This document shows positions 12,990 to 23,889 of a stretch of DNA of 64,000 nt, piece after piece. The notes beneath the pieces were generated by a model, which was not told where the DNA came from, did no database searches, and saw only the letters and a program-made list of their open reading frames with translations. Source of the stretch: Sorghum bicolor (lineage: Eukaryota > Streptophyta > Magnoliopsida > Poales > Poaceae); contig NC_012871.2 of NCBI RefSeq assembly GCF_000003195.3, positions 8,543,997 to 8,607,996 of the forward strand, given 5' to 3'. Positions within the stretch are counted from its first letter, which is position 1. Each line of letters starts with the position of its first letter. The position numbers were made by a program, and so were the translations under genes.

Positions 12990-14035
12990 TTTAATGATGC
13001 AACCCAGAAATAGCAGAAACTTTTAACAGTTTCTGTAAAAAAAATTGAAGGAAGTTTAATAGTTAGTCCAAGAGTAGTAAATTAGCTAGTATGAATGAAA
13101 GAGCTTGACATGCAGAATACTATAAACATGGTGCTTTTTCTGTCACACGGCAACAAAGTTCAATACTGAATGACACGTTTAGCTCCTGAGGCATGGACAC
13201 TTCAAATCAAATACTATGACAACTGATGACTACAATGATAAGTTCCATATTAGTTCGAAACATGAAAGTACCTCTAAATGTAACAGTTAGCATGCACAGA
13301 CAATGTATTAGTTAGCATGCACAAACAAAGTGAAGAATAGGACTTCAAAGTAAAGAATAGGACTAACACTTCAAGCATAGACAGTGCACTTCGAGCACAG
13401 ACAAAACAAAGCATGTAGTAATAGAATGGTACTTACTCTGACGAGCAGACGGGAAGACGATAGATGGGGAGCTGGGTCCCCACGGAGGTAAGGACGGCGT
13501 GATGGGCGGGCGTTGTTGTTGACAGCGGGATTGGCTGCTCCGGGCTCTAGGCTCCGGTGTTGCTATCGACGGCGGGATGGTGGCTTCGGGCTTCGAGCTC
13601 TGGTGGATCCAAGAACTGGCGTAGGTGCAGTGGTGAGATGGGGGGCTTCGGATCCCCGTGGAGGTCCTAACGGCGGGACGGGCGGTGCCGGATCTGGGCC
13701 CTGCCGCAGGTGCGGCGGCTAGATAGGCGAAGGGCGGCACTAGGTTTACGGGAGGGAGGAGGAGGCCATGGCTGCGCTGAGTGGAGCCATGCTGAGCGCT
13801 GAGGATAAGGCCGGATGAGTGGGGGATTTTGGCCATGCTGAGCGGGAGTCATGGTGGGTTCCATTTGTCGGTGACCGAGTGAGGGCGGGAGAGCTCCAAG
13901 GTGTAGGTGCCAATTTTAGGTTCTGGACAGTGGGTCCTCTATGTTAGTAGTAGTACCAACTAATTGAGTTTTTTGGAGTAATAATTTTCATCAAATGTAA
14001 AAAATGTCAGAAACAAAGTTGTGCAATGCAGTGAG
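12990..14035. other. Intergenic region between divergent CACTA genes, GC-rich island
   Basis: Lies between the 5' end of the TNP1-like gene and the long inverted repeat. The 13440-13880 part is strongly GC-rich, with open frames on both strands that look like composition effects. It probably holds the promoter and 5' leader of the TNP1-like gene, because 5' ends of CACTA genes in grasses are often GC-rich. No TATA box stood out. Confidence 0.4.
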
Positions 14036-14039
14036 ATCT

Positions 14040-14510
14040 ACCATTTTGATTTTGGGGGATTTGTCATAAGACATTGTTTTGATAGTTTGAATCTTGAATT
14101 TGAAAATATTAGAACTTCGAACACATTTTTTAGATACTTTGTTATTTCAAATGAAAAATTCATGAACATGAAAGTTTCTCAACTCATCAATATCTTTGAA
14201 TTTTATTAAGGTCATTTCTTCATCCAACAAACTTATAGAAATCTTATTCACAAATTCCATGCATCATACTTGTTGTTTCATAAACTAGAAGTGAGATGCA
14301 TAGAATTTGTGAACAACGTTTATATAACTTTTTCAGATGAAAAAATGACCTTAATAAAAGTCAAAGATATTGATGAGTTGACAAACTTTCATGTTGATGA
14401 CTTCTGTAGTTGGAATCATTAAGAGTTTCAAATATTGGCTTAAAGTTGTCATTTTTTGTAAACTCACATTATGATTTGTGCAAACTTTGTCACATGAAAT
14501 GATGATCACA
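14040..14510. repeat. Long inverted repeat (hairpin) inside the CACTA
   Basis: The two arms, about 14040-14262 and 14290-14510, are reverse complements with scattered mismatches. For example AACTCATCAATATCTTTGA at 14179 recurs reversed near 14370, and the pairing continues inwards to a loop of some 25-30 bases near 14275. It lies between the divergent transposase genes. A transcript through it would fold into a hairpin of roughly 220 base pairs. Confidence 0.8.
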
Positions 14511-14689
14511 AGAAACTCAATAAAATGATAGAGCATGAATTTAGAAAAATTTAGGAAAAAAAAAGCATCGCATTTCGAGTATGTATGTGGGAGAAATACT
14601 AGTTACAATTTTTTTATATGGATTAAAAAGAGAAATGATGCTTCCATACTGAGTTCATTGCATCCAAGGCTAAGAACCATATAGGGCCC

Positions 14690-15440
14690 ACTTGTCAGTC
14701 ACACATTGGACCCAAATGTCTGCCAATGCTCACTTCAATTCGGGACCCACATGTCATTGGGGGCACTTAGCAAAGCAGAGTTGGAGAGGCACTTAGGCAC
14801 CTCTCGGCCAGTGCAGAGGGCACTCCTGGGCAGGGGCACGCCGGCGGTGACCCCACATCACCGTCGCCATCCTCACTGCTGCTCTCTTGCCAGCCCCACT
14901 ACTGCTCCTCACCTTGCCTTGCTGATGTCGCACTGCTCCCCACTGCTGCTACTTCATCGTTGACCCCAACGGCTACCTCGCCGGTGAACCCGAGTACCAG
15001 CCTCGTGCGTCCCACTGGTGCTCCCATGCTGACCATCCGCACTGCTGCCTCACCACCCCCTCACCTACAGCATCTGCAGCTGCTGCCTCGGCACCCCCCT
15101 CGCCACCAGATCTGTAGGTGCTGCTGCTTCGACGGCTAGCAGCTAGATGGTGCTGCCACATTAGGTCGATTTGAACAAGGTGGGTTTTTTCTGTTCATCA
15201 ATGACTTGTTGGTTTCTAAGACCTCATTTAGGTTATAGGATTTCCATAGGATTTTTCAGTGGATACTTGGTGCATTTTGCAAGTTGTTGTGTTTAAATGA
15301 CACATGACAATGTCATTGAATGACCATAATCTGTCATATAAAGTATGGAATTTGTCACAAAAGGCACATGCTACAACTTATATGTTTTCACCATGTTGAA
15401 AATTCAATTCCTATAAGATTAATGGAGATCAATTCCTAAC
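14690..15440. promoter_or_regulatory. Upstream region of the TNP2-like gene
   Basis: A GC-rich leader-like stretch (14790-15170) is followed by AT-rich sequence leading to the TNP2 start. At 15288-15360 there is a motif set, ATGACACATGACAATGTCAT then TTTGTCACAAAA, that recurs at 19326-19395 and 19433-19480 just beyond the TNP2 gene. Repeats on both sides of the gene suggest protein-binding sites or an old duplication. No exact promoter can be fixed. Confidence 0.4.
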
Positions 15441-15470
15441 ATGTTGGCACCTCAATTCATGCAGATCAAG

Positions 15471-18400
15471 ATGGACAGAAGCTGGATTTATAACAGCTTA
15501 CCATTTACTGAACCCTATAAGGCTGGTGTTGAGAAATTCATGCAACATGTTAGAAGTAGATTCAGAGCAGATGAAAAAATCAAGTGCCCATGTCGTCGAT
15601 GCCTAAACCACGTAGAAAAAAGTCAAGATGAGGTAGAGGAGGATATACACATCAATGGTATGTCTAGGATCTATACAAGGTGGATTGAACATGGAGAGGG
15701 AGATGATAATGATGTTGACCAAGATGGTGGCACACTAGCTATTGAACAGGATTTGTCTTGGGATGAAAATGACCAAGCTCCACTTGATGATGAAGTGCAA
15801 GGTGAAGATGTCATAGAAGATAGTGCACGGGGAGTTCAAGGGTTGATTCAAGATTTGTACACTGCAGCAAGCCATGGACACGGTGGTAACTTATATAAAG
15901 AAATCATGGAAGAGGCTAAGCGAGAGCTTTATCCAGGTTGCACCGAAGAGTCAAGGCTAAGTTTCATTGTTAAGCTCCTACATATAAAAGTGTACAATCG
16001 GATACCAAATTCTGGGTTCGATGCAATCCTTCAGTTGGTTTCGACATCTTTGAAGAATGTGCCTGGCCTCCCTAAGTCCTATAATGAAACAAAAGCTCTA
16101 CTTCGGAAGATGGGTTTTGGTTATGTTTCTATTCATGTGTGCAAGTATGACTGTGCCTTGTTTTGGAAAGACCATGAAGAAGATGATCATTGCCCAGTTT
16201 GTGGCTACACAAGATGGAAAGTGAACAAGGAGGGCAGAAAGAAAGTTCCTCACAAGGTCCTACGTTACTTTCCAATAATTCCACGCCTTCAAAGGCTTTT
16301 TATCTCAAAGCAACGGGCAAAGTATGCAAGATGGCACAATGAACAGAGGGTACCGGTTGAGAATGAAATGAGACATCCTGCTGATGGAGAAGCTTGGAAA
16401 GATTTTGATGATACATTCAAGTCTTTTGCAGATGATCCCCGCAGTTTGAAGCTAGCCATTGCTACTGATGGATTTAACCCATATGGTCAGATGACCAATT
16501 CATATAGCATCTGGCCAGTGATAGTTGTTCCATACAATTTTCCACCATGGTTGTGTATGGACCAATCTAATTACATGCTAGCTTTACTAATTCCAGGAAA
16601 AAAATCACCAGGCAAAGATTTCCATGTGTTCATGCAACCTTTGATTGCAGACATGCTCAGACTTTGGGAGGGTGTCCCTACTTATGATGCTTATGAAGAC
16701 AAAAACTTCAGTCTACGTGCAGTGATTCTTTGGGGAATCCATGACTACCATGCATTAGGCACCATGTCAGGAAGAACCACCAGGGGTTACTTCGCATGTG
16801 TCCATTGTGATGAGAATCCATGCTCTGAATGTCTAACAAACAAAATTGGATTCATAGGTCATAGACGTTTCCTCCCAGATGGCCATACTTGGAGGAGAAA
16901 TAGATCTTTCAATGGCCACCAAGAAAATAGAGAGAAGCCAAGGAAATTTAGTGCAGATGAGGTTATGGCAAGGTTGGATGAAGTTTCCTATGTTCCTGGC
17001 AAGAATCCAGAAATGCCAAAATCAAGAAAACGACGCCGCGATGGAGAACCAGTTTGGCATGTGAAGGCTAGCTTGTATGATTTGCCATACTGGTCAAAAT
17101 TGAAGCTACAGTACAACCTTGATGTTATGCACATAGAGAAAAACATATGTGAAAACATTTTGTCAACTCTACTTAATATTCCAAACAAGACAAAGGACAC
17201 AATTGCTGCTAGAATAGATTTGGAAGAAAGAGGTATAAGAAAGGAGCTTCATTTGCTAAATGACAGTGGTGCTGCATCTTCAAAGCCAAGAGCTTGTTAC
17301 ATTCTAACACCAGAAGCAAAAAAGAAGTTTTTGCAATTTGTGAGCAATGTTAAGTTTCCTGATGGCTATGCCTCCAATATATCAAGATGTGTCAATATGG
17401 AGGGAGGAGGATCAATGCATGGGCTGAAAACACATGACTGTCATATACTACTGCAGCGTATTTTACCAGTTGGCCTTCGTGGTTTAGTGTGCAAAGACGT
17501 ATACGAAGTCATTGCTGAATTGGGTAGGTTTTTTACGCAACTTTGCTCCAAAACTCTAAAGGTTGATGCATTGAACAAGAGGAAGGAAGATATTGTACTT
17601 ATCCTTTGCAAGTTGGAGAAAATTTATCCTCCTGCATTCTTTGATGTCATGGTTCACCTAGCTGTACACTTACCTGATGAGGCACTCCTTAGGGGACCGG
17701 TTCAGTATGGATGGATGTATCCCATTGAGAGAAGATTGGGCACCTTTAAGCGTTTCATCCGCAATAATGCAAGACCTGAAGGATCTGTTGCAGAGGCATA
17801 CACTGCCTAAGAGTGCATGACCCAGTGTTCCACATATTTTAGTGACATTATTAATAGGTTCACTAGGCCAGAAAGAAACATAGATGGACAACATAGCACC
17901 TCACCCAATGGTTACTGTATTTTTGATGATGGTATTAACCTATCTGGTGCTTCAAAACTTCATTACGAAGATAAAGACTATGACTCCATGGTTTGGTTTG
18001 TTCTAAATAACTGTGAACAGGTTGATGAATACAAAGAGTGAGTAATTTTTGACATTTCTTTTCAGCCTACTTTATTCAATACTTGTGTCACATTAAACTA
18101 ATTAACTTCTTTCTTCCATTCCAGCTTGTACAGGGAAGAATTAGAACAACAACAAGTCAACGATATTGAAAAAGTGATCTCAACACATTTCGCTCAATGG
18201 TTTGAGAAACATGTGTGTGCAGCTTTTACAACACGAATCAATATTTTTGATACAATACATTATGAAACATCCTAATTATGTATGTCTATAACCTACAGAT
18301 TACCAGATTGAAATATGAAGGCACAACAGATGTTGATGAAGACCTGTACTCACTCGCATGTCGGCCAGATAGGCGTGTGCGTTCATACACAGCTTGTATA

Positions 18401-19102
18401 ATCAATGGGGTACGGTACCACACTGTGGCCCGTGAGGAATACCGGAAGACACAGAACTCCACCATCAAAACTGCAGGTACTCACAATGATGACACTATTG
18501 ACTTCTATGGGACAATCACAGACATCATTGAGTTGACTTACAATAAGAACAACAAAGGAGATAGATCTATTGTCTTATTACGGTGTGAATGGTACCATCT
18601 AGAGGGAAGGACATACCAGATGAAAGATGATGGTTACTTCAAGAGCATTAACATCCAAGGCCGATGGTATAAGAATGATCCTTTCATTCTTGCCACAGAA
18701 GCTTCACAAGTTTTCCTCTTGGAAGATACAAAGTTAGGTCCATCTTGGCGTGTGGTACAAGACTTTGGCCATAGACATATATTTGATGTCGATGAGTCTG
18801 ACAACAACCAACAAATCCATGAACAAGTACAGATGAGATGTCTAGAGGCATATCAAGAAGAGAATACTTTGTCCAGAGATGGTACAGTGGGAGACATTTA
18901 TCCTGATATCGATTTGTTGCACATGGAAAATGAACCAGGAAGCCCTGTTAGTAGAGACCTTGTCGACAGCATCCGTCGCAATCAACAAATAGCTCAAGGT
19001 GATGAAACATATGTTGCAGATGAAGAAGAAGATGAAACCTTCCTTGAGTACCATAGTCCAGATGAAGGCAACATGTTAGAGGACTACAGTGATGATGACT
19101 AA
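15471..19102 (+). pseudogene. TNP2-like CACTA transposase gene
   Basis: Exons 15471-18037, 18125-18212 and 18299-19102 join in frame with GT-AG borders. I chose the Met at 15471 (MDRSWIYNSLPFTEPYKAGV) because the transposase-associated domain begins there; the frame is open from 15441. Domains in order: Transpos_assoc with its Cys cluster (IKCPCRRCLNHVEK), Transposase_21 core (about residues 220-600, including LAIATDGFNPYGQM and LQYNLDVMHIEKNICENI), a DUF4218-like segment, then a DUF4216-like region in exon 3 and an acidic C-terminus. TNP2 proteins cut at the CACTA ends. One TAA at 17808-17810 falls in the conserved EAYTA-ECM segment of exon 1, so the full enzyme of over 1,100 residues is not made. 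The rest is remarkably intact. Confidence 0.9.
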
Positions 19103-19653
19103 CCTTCGCATTTTTCTACCAATTTGTAGTCCACTCACTCTTGTTAGTGCTCCTGTTGTATTTGTCAACTTGTACCATTGATGATGACTAACTATTGCAT
19201 TTGTAGAACCATTTGTGCACTATGAACTTGTATGAGTGATTCTGTTTCCACTGTATACTTGATGTGTCAAAAAAGTTATAGTTCTCAGAAATATTCACAT
19301 AAATCTGCCCAGATTTTTAGGTTATAATGACACAGGACAATGTCATGAAATGCAAATAATTTGTCATGCAATGTAGAAATTTTGTCACAAAATGTACTGG
19401 CCAGAAAAAACTTCCTAGATTTCTCTGTTATCATGACCAAAGACAATGTCATTAAAAGTACACAAGGTATCACAAAAGATACATGCACACAACAGATGTC
19501 CAAGGGGACAAAGGCCCATAGTTCATAACAAAGACAAATCTAGCATAATAGGTTCATTACATCATTTTCACCAACACCCTGCTTCATCAGCCTTGCCTAC
19601 TTGAACACTACAGCTAGCACCAAACAGATGCCCAACACCTTCATTAGCCTTGC
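19103..19653. other. Spacer between TNP2 3' end and the GRF-finger gene
   Basis: Convergent 3' regions of the TNP2-like gene (+) and the GRF-finger gene (-). It contains copies of the GACAATGTCAT motif also seen before TNP2, and a 25-bp duplication (TTGCCTACTTGAACACTACA near 19594 and 19648). The second copy overlaps the end of the GRF-finger gene. No further gene is seen. Confidence 0.45.
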
Positions 19654-20225
19654 CTACTTGAACACTACAGCTACAACCAATAAAATGGCCAACAGTAGAA
19701 ACAGTGTTACATTCACACATCCACAGACTAGACATATGTAGCTTGCCATGCCATCCTTGTTCTTCACTACCACTTCATTCAGCTTGTTCAGGCTTTGGGT
19801 GAAGCTTTCAATCTTGCCTACGTCCATGGCAACTTTTGTCGTCCTCGCAGCTGATTGTATATATCCATTATCCTCTAGATAGAGCACATATTCTTCCTCA
19901 AACCAATAGCTAGAACATGTCCCCTGCACCACATTGCAAATCAATTAAATTTGGTCAACGAAGATTAAAAATTGGGGTCCAAAAAACTGTCACAGCCAAC
20001 AGCACTCACATAGCTTTTCCTAGCACACTTGAAGTATCTTTTTCCACGGTTAACCTCAGATTTCATGGTAGTGGCAGCAAACACCCTCCTATCCTTACAT
20101 TCAGGGCACTTTATCAATGGCAACTTCGACACTTCATCAATTGGCGCCTCCGGATCGACAGTTCCAGACATGTCAGGTGGTGATGTCCGCCGAGTGCGAG
20201 CAGTACATGACGACACCTGAGACAT
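19654..20225 (-). CDS. GRF zinc-finger protein with C-terminal membrane anchor, CACTA cargo
   Basis: Two exons, 20225-20010 and 19923-19654, splice in frame (GTGAGT donor, GTGCAG acceptor) to give 161 residues with no stop. Residues 1-35 are a Ser/Thr/Pro-rich lead. Residues about 38-80 form a GRF-type zinc finger: CPEC, then NRGKRYFKC, then GTCSSYWFEEEY, giving a C-x2-C...C...C pattern with the aromatic residues of the family. A short helical region follows, then a hydrophobic C-terminal segment (LFLLLAILLVVAVVF), probably a tail anchor. GRF fingers bind nucleic acid in other proteins. The gene lies inside the CACTA near its right end and, unlike its neighbours, is undamaged. It may be a third CACTA gene or a captured host gene. 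Its function is unknown. Confidence 0.72.
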
Positions 20226-20415
20226 GAGGCCTGATTGAGAGACATGGGCTCATTAGGTCATCGACAAATATTTCCTCATGAAAAGCATGGACAATTTATC
20301 ATTGCCATTGGAAATAAGCTTAGAATAGCTACAACATGTACAACAGCAGCAGCACTAGCTTGGACTTGAGCTCAGGTAAATTAATTAGAAGAACAGCTAC
20401 TAATAATCATTCAAT

Positions 20416-20499
20416 CTACATGAATTCTCTATGTTGTTGGACACTCCTAGCTGCGCTTGAACGCCGATTGAGACTGGTAGATGACGAGGCCTGAGACAT
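20416..20499 (-). other. Possible upstream ORF of the GRF-finger gene
   Basis: A 27-codon frame (MSQASSSTSLNRRSSAARS...) ends 190 bases before the GRF-finger start, whose own N-terminus (MSQVSSCTARTRRTSPP) resembles it. It could be a duplicated first exon or a translated upstream ORF. Either reading is tentative. Confidence 0.35.
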
Positions 20500-20990
20500 T
20501 ATCACTAAATAAAATGGATATTAATTAGGCATAGCATTACACATCAATTAGGGAAGATAACTCTGTGAAACAAAACAAGTTGAGGGAGATGAGCAGAGGG
20601 GGGACGCGGAGGGGGATGAGGGTGCATCGAAGGTGTCCGGGAGGGGGAAGAGGGTGGGTGGCACCTGGGGAGAAGGCCAGAGCCTGGCGCGCCTAGGATT
20701 GGAGAGAGGGATATACCTGCCTCCACCGGTGCCTTGGTCCCCGCTGAAATCACCGAGATGCTGCCCTAGACTCCGCCCACCAGCGCCCAAACGCCGCCAC
20801 GCTGTCGACGGGGAAGAGGGATAGGGGACCCGCCGCACCGTCCTCCACCCCTCGCCGTCGGCCCCTCGCTCCGTGCTCACTGCCCTCCGCCACGCCCGCA
20901 GCGACCTCGCCTCCCTCCCTCAATTCAGTTGACGCCGGGAAGATGGGGAAAGTGAAGTGGTCAACGTATATGGATAGGGTCGACCTACAA
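20500..20990. other. GC-rich upstream region in the right part of the CACTA
   Basis: A GC-rich block at about 20580-20930, upstream of the GRF-finger gene on its strand, similar in character to the island before the TNP1-like gene. Open frames on both strands look like composition effects. It probably serves as promoter and leader. Confidence 0.35.
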
Positions 20991-20994
20991 GGAG

Positions 20995-21260
20995 TATATT
21001 TACTCTGTGAACGGCATTTTTGGAACTTACTTATTGTGACACAATTTAAACATCACATAAAGTCACACCATAGTGTCATAAAAGGACAAACGACATCTGG
21101 TGCCCCGTGTTTGGCAATTTGTGACGAACCTGATGACCTTTATGTGACATATTAGACACTATCGTCACAACTTCGTGACGACACAAAAAATATCGTCATA
21201 TAAAGCCACATTATGTGATAAAAACTGCCCCCGTCATAAGCTATTTTGTCACAAAAAGAT
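20995..21260. promoter_or_regulatory. Right subterminal repeat array of the CACTA
   Basis: Short motifs such as TTGTGACAC, CGTCACAA, CGTGACGACA, ATCGTCATATAAAG and CCCGTCATAA are clustered within 280 bp of the right end and match the motif family at the left end. By analogy with En/Spm these would be binding sites for the TNPA-like protein. Confidence 0.6.
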
Positions 21261-22239
21261 AGATTTCTTGTAGTGATATTAAGCCTATTTGTACCCACTT
21301 TAATGAAAATTTTAAAACTCACATTAAGGACACAAATTGGCCTATACTGCTGAATTTTTATGGCATTACTCACTTTTGGAATTAAGATAATAATACCAAA
21401 ATTCAGGCTGTAGAGATCCAGAGCTTCCCTATGCAGCTCAGCAAATAGGAGAAGAAGATCATCTTTGATAACTCCCCAAAAAACCTGGTAGAATTCCGCA
21501 GGAAAACCATCAGGGCCTGGAGCTTTATTATGCTCCATCTGGAAGACTGCTTCCCTCACTTCACTCTGAGAAGGGGCTAACAAGGATCTCGTTTTCTTCC
21601 AGTGATACCTGTGGGATATCCAAATTTTGGTCTTCCGTAAGGGAGATATCGCAATTTTCTGGCTGGCCAAAAAGGTCTTTGTAATAAGTCGTTATGTGGT
21701 TTTTAAGTTGCTCATCACCGATCACAACACCACCTTGATCATTTTCAAGTTTGTAGATATGTTGCTTACAGTGTTTGCCATTGGCAACTAGATGAAAGAA
21801 CCTAGTGTTAGCATCCCCTTCTAAAAGGGTTTTAACCTTGGCTCTCTCATACCACTTTAATTCTTCTTCCCTGAGAAGGTTAACTAAGCGTTCTTTTAGA
21901 TAATGCTTTAGGTTAATCTCTTGATCAGATAAGAGAGAATTTTCTGCCTTTTTGTCTAGGTTATCCAACAGGACTAGCAGAGTCTTTTTTTCTTTTCGAT
22001 ATGACCCTGCGGTGTGTTTCGCCCAACCCCTTAGATACGATGGCCATCTGAATCCTTTGCTTCAGAATATGGTTTACTTTCACACGATTCAAATCTTGAT
22101 GGAGTCCATCCAATAGGAAAGCAAGAAGCTCCTATGTATAACACAGAAAACTTGTGTGAGAAACACTTCATTGGCATAAAGCCCCCCTCCTTATAGAAAC
22201 ACAGTAAGTCACCACATAATTTAGTTCAGGCTACTTAAT

Positions 22240-22876
22240 CCCAAAGCAAAGCTTATATTAGTAAGAATGTAAGATCAAGTGACCTAAAGGTATGCAGTGT
22301 GTGCCCCCCCTATAGAAACACAATAAGCCACCACATAATTTGGTCTCCCTCCCTCCCTCTGTGTGTATTATCCAAGCGAAGTGGGGTTGCATTTATTTTA
22401 TTATTATTATTTTATTTTACATGTATAAAATGGAAATGAAATCCCCACGCGCCAATCGTTTGCCCCCTTCCCCCACTTGCACAGTCTACCACCACCAACA
22501 ACACCAAGCAGCAAGAGCAGAGAGCGTGTGACACTAACAGGGAGAGCGGGACGGGGAGAGCGAGAGCTAGGGATAACCCACACCCACTACCATCATGGAC
22601 ACCAAGCGGAGAGCGCGTGACACTAACAGTGAGAGCGGGACGGGAGCAGCAAGAGCTACGGATAACCCAAGCAAAGTGACTTTGCATTTATTTTTTTTAT
22701 TATTTTACATATAGAAAATGGAAATGAAATCCCCACGTGCCCATTGTTTGCCCCCTTCCCCCACCTGCACAGTCTAGCACCACCAACAACACCAAGTGGC
22801 GAGAGCGGAGAGCGTGTGACTAACAGGGAGAACAGGACGGGGACAGCGAGAGCTAGGGATAACCCACTACCATCAT

Positions 22877-22930
<54 letters not shown>

Positions 22931-23270
22931 TGTGTGTGTGTGACAACACCAAGCGGAGAGCGTGTGGCACTAACAGTGAGAGCGGGATGGGGGCAGCAAG
23001 AGCTAGGGATAACCCACCCCCACCACCACCACCATGGTGTGTGTGCGTGCGTGTGCGCGTTTTATGGCTTGGCATTTATTTTTTATTAATATTTTACATA
23101 TATAAAATGGAAATGAAATCCCACCCCCATCGTTTGCCCCCTTCCCCCACCTGCACAGTCTAGCACCACCAACACCACCAAGCGGCAAGAGCGGAGAGCG
23201 CGTGACACTAACAGCAACAGCGGGAGGGGGAAGCGAGAGCTAGGGATAACCCACACCCACTACCACCATG

Positions 23271-23304
<34 letters not shown>

Positions 23305-23330
23305 TGTTTCCAAAAATAGAAGGCAAACTA
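22240..23330. repeat. Tandem repeats with (GT)n microsatellites in a UBP intron
   Basis: Three diverged units of roughly 250-390 bp start near 22370, 22664 and 23057, each with GCATTTATTTT, AAAATGGAAATGAAATC, TTTGCCCCCTTCCCCCAC, GCACAGTCTA and GAGAGC-GTG-AC-AACAG segments. Units 2 and 3 end in GT microsatellites (about 22878-22942 and 23272-23303). The array lies in the intron between the HDSQ and ELLAFLL exons of the UBP pseudogene. Long His-Thr or Val-Cys frames here are artefacts of the dinucleotide repeat. Confidence 0.8.
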
Positions 23331-23889
23331 ACCTGTGAATCATGTTGGTTAAAGCCACTGAATTGGGGAGCAAAGTGTCCAAGTCTGGACTTGAATTGAC
23401 GAGGTGCAACGGGGGTTCTATCAACAGCCCATAGCTTCCTCAACAAATCACCGAATGCACAAGCAAGTTCCCCCTGTTTAAGAAACATTTTGCAATTGAA
23501 TTAAAGAAATACAAAGTAATATAAATTCCAGGTACAAATACACTATATTAACTGTAAAAAAAACTTTTGGCATACCTTCATCCCCAGTGGGTTATATGTG
23601 GGTTTATTTCTTTATGAAAATCACCAAGGAAATAGTCAACCAGCTTTGAAGTATGAGCCAAGCACTGGACTGCACTGTTCATGAAACATGTGTTTCCCAG
23701 ATTGTCTAATCCTGTTAGACCAGATTCAACTTGCTTAGAGCTTCCACTTGATGAATCCAGATCCATGTTCATAGTACCACCATTGCTAAAATTTGAGCCA
23801 CCCAATGTTAATGCTAACTCATCTCTTTTCCCATCAGAACCATTAACCGTAGGTTCTGACAAATCATAAATGTGTATTTGTAGAGGCAT

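Larger units (their letters stand above)
9382..21275 (+). mobile_element. CACTA (En/Spm) DNA transposon, 11.9 kb
   Basis: The ends are perfect 15-bp inverted repeats CACTACAAGAAATCT, flanked by a 3-bp duplication ATA at 9379-9381 and 21276-21278. Removing the element and one ATA restores a continuous LINE reading frame. It carries a TNP1-like gene (-), a TNP2-like gene (+), a GRF-finger gene (-), a long inverted repeat at 14040-14510 and subterminal arrays of short CGTCA/TGACG motifs. Both transposition genes have stop codons, so it is probably not self-mobile but could be moved in trans. Confidence 0.95.
7248..22040 (-). mobile_element. LINE (L1-type) inserted in the UBP exon, split by a CACTA
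   Basis: Without the CACTA at 9382-21275 and one 3-bp duplication, the element is about 2.9 kb. It starts inside ORF2 upstream of the reverse transcriptase, so it is 5'-truncated, and ends with a short A-run at about 7248-7253 directly against UBP exon sequence. There is no target duplication at the outer junctions. About two UBP codons seem to be missing, and the LINE and UBP share a few bases (AGATGG) at the 5' junction. The A-tail shows its orientation is the same as UBP. Confidence 0.9.
7371..22040 (-). pseudogene. LINE ORF2 reverse transcriptase, interrupted
   Basis: The reading order is 22040-21279 then 9378-7371. The first part has the linker WAKHTAGSYRKEKK, EGDANTRFFH and the finger motif HNKAPGPDGFPAEFYQ. 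After the CACTA the frame resumes with RPTQTAFIPGRNI, KIDFEKAYDKV, RGLRQGDPMSPILFN and the catalytic YADD box (near 8935), and ends with the zf-RVT cluster CICCNGNETIQHLFLDCP. Only two faults interrupt it besides the CACTA: a frameshift near 21580 and one TAG near 8490 in place of a conserved Trp. The endonuclease domain is missing through truncation. A product would copy LINE RNA into DNA at the target site. Confidence 0.9.

Noticed and set aside
13363..13864. Proline/arginine-rich frames on both strands in the GC-rich CACTA island
   Set aside because: Frames on opposite strands overlap and have no start context or domain; the composition alone explains them.
22744..23188. Long frames with His-Thr or Val-Cys runs
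   Set aside because: They are direct translations of the (GT)n microsatellites and shift register freely with them; not genes.
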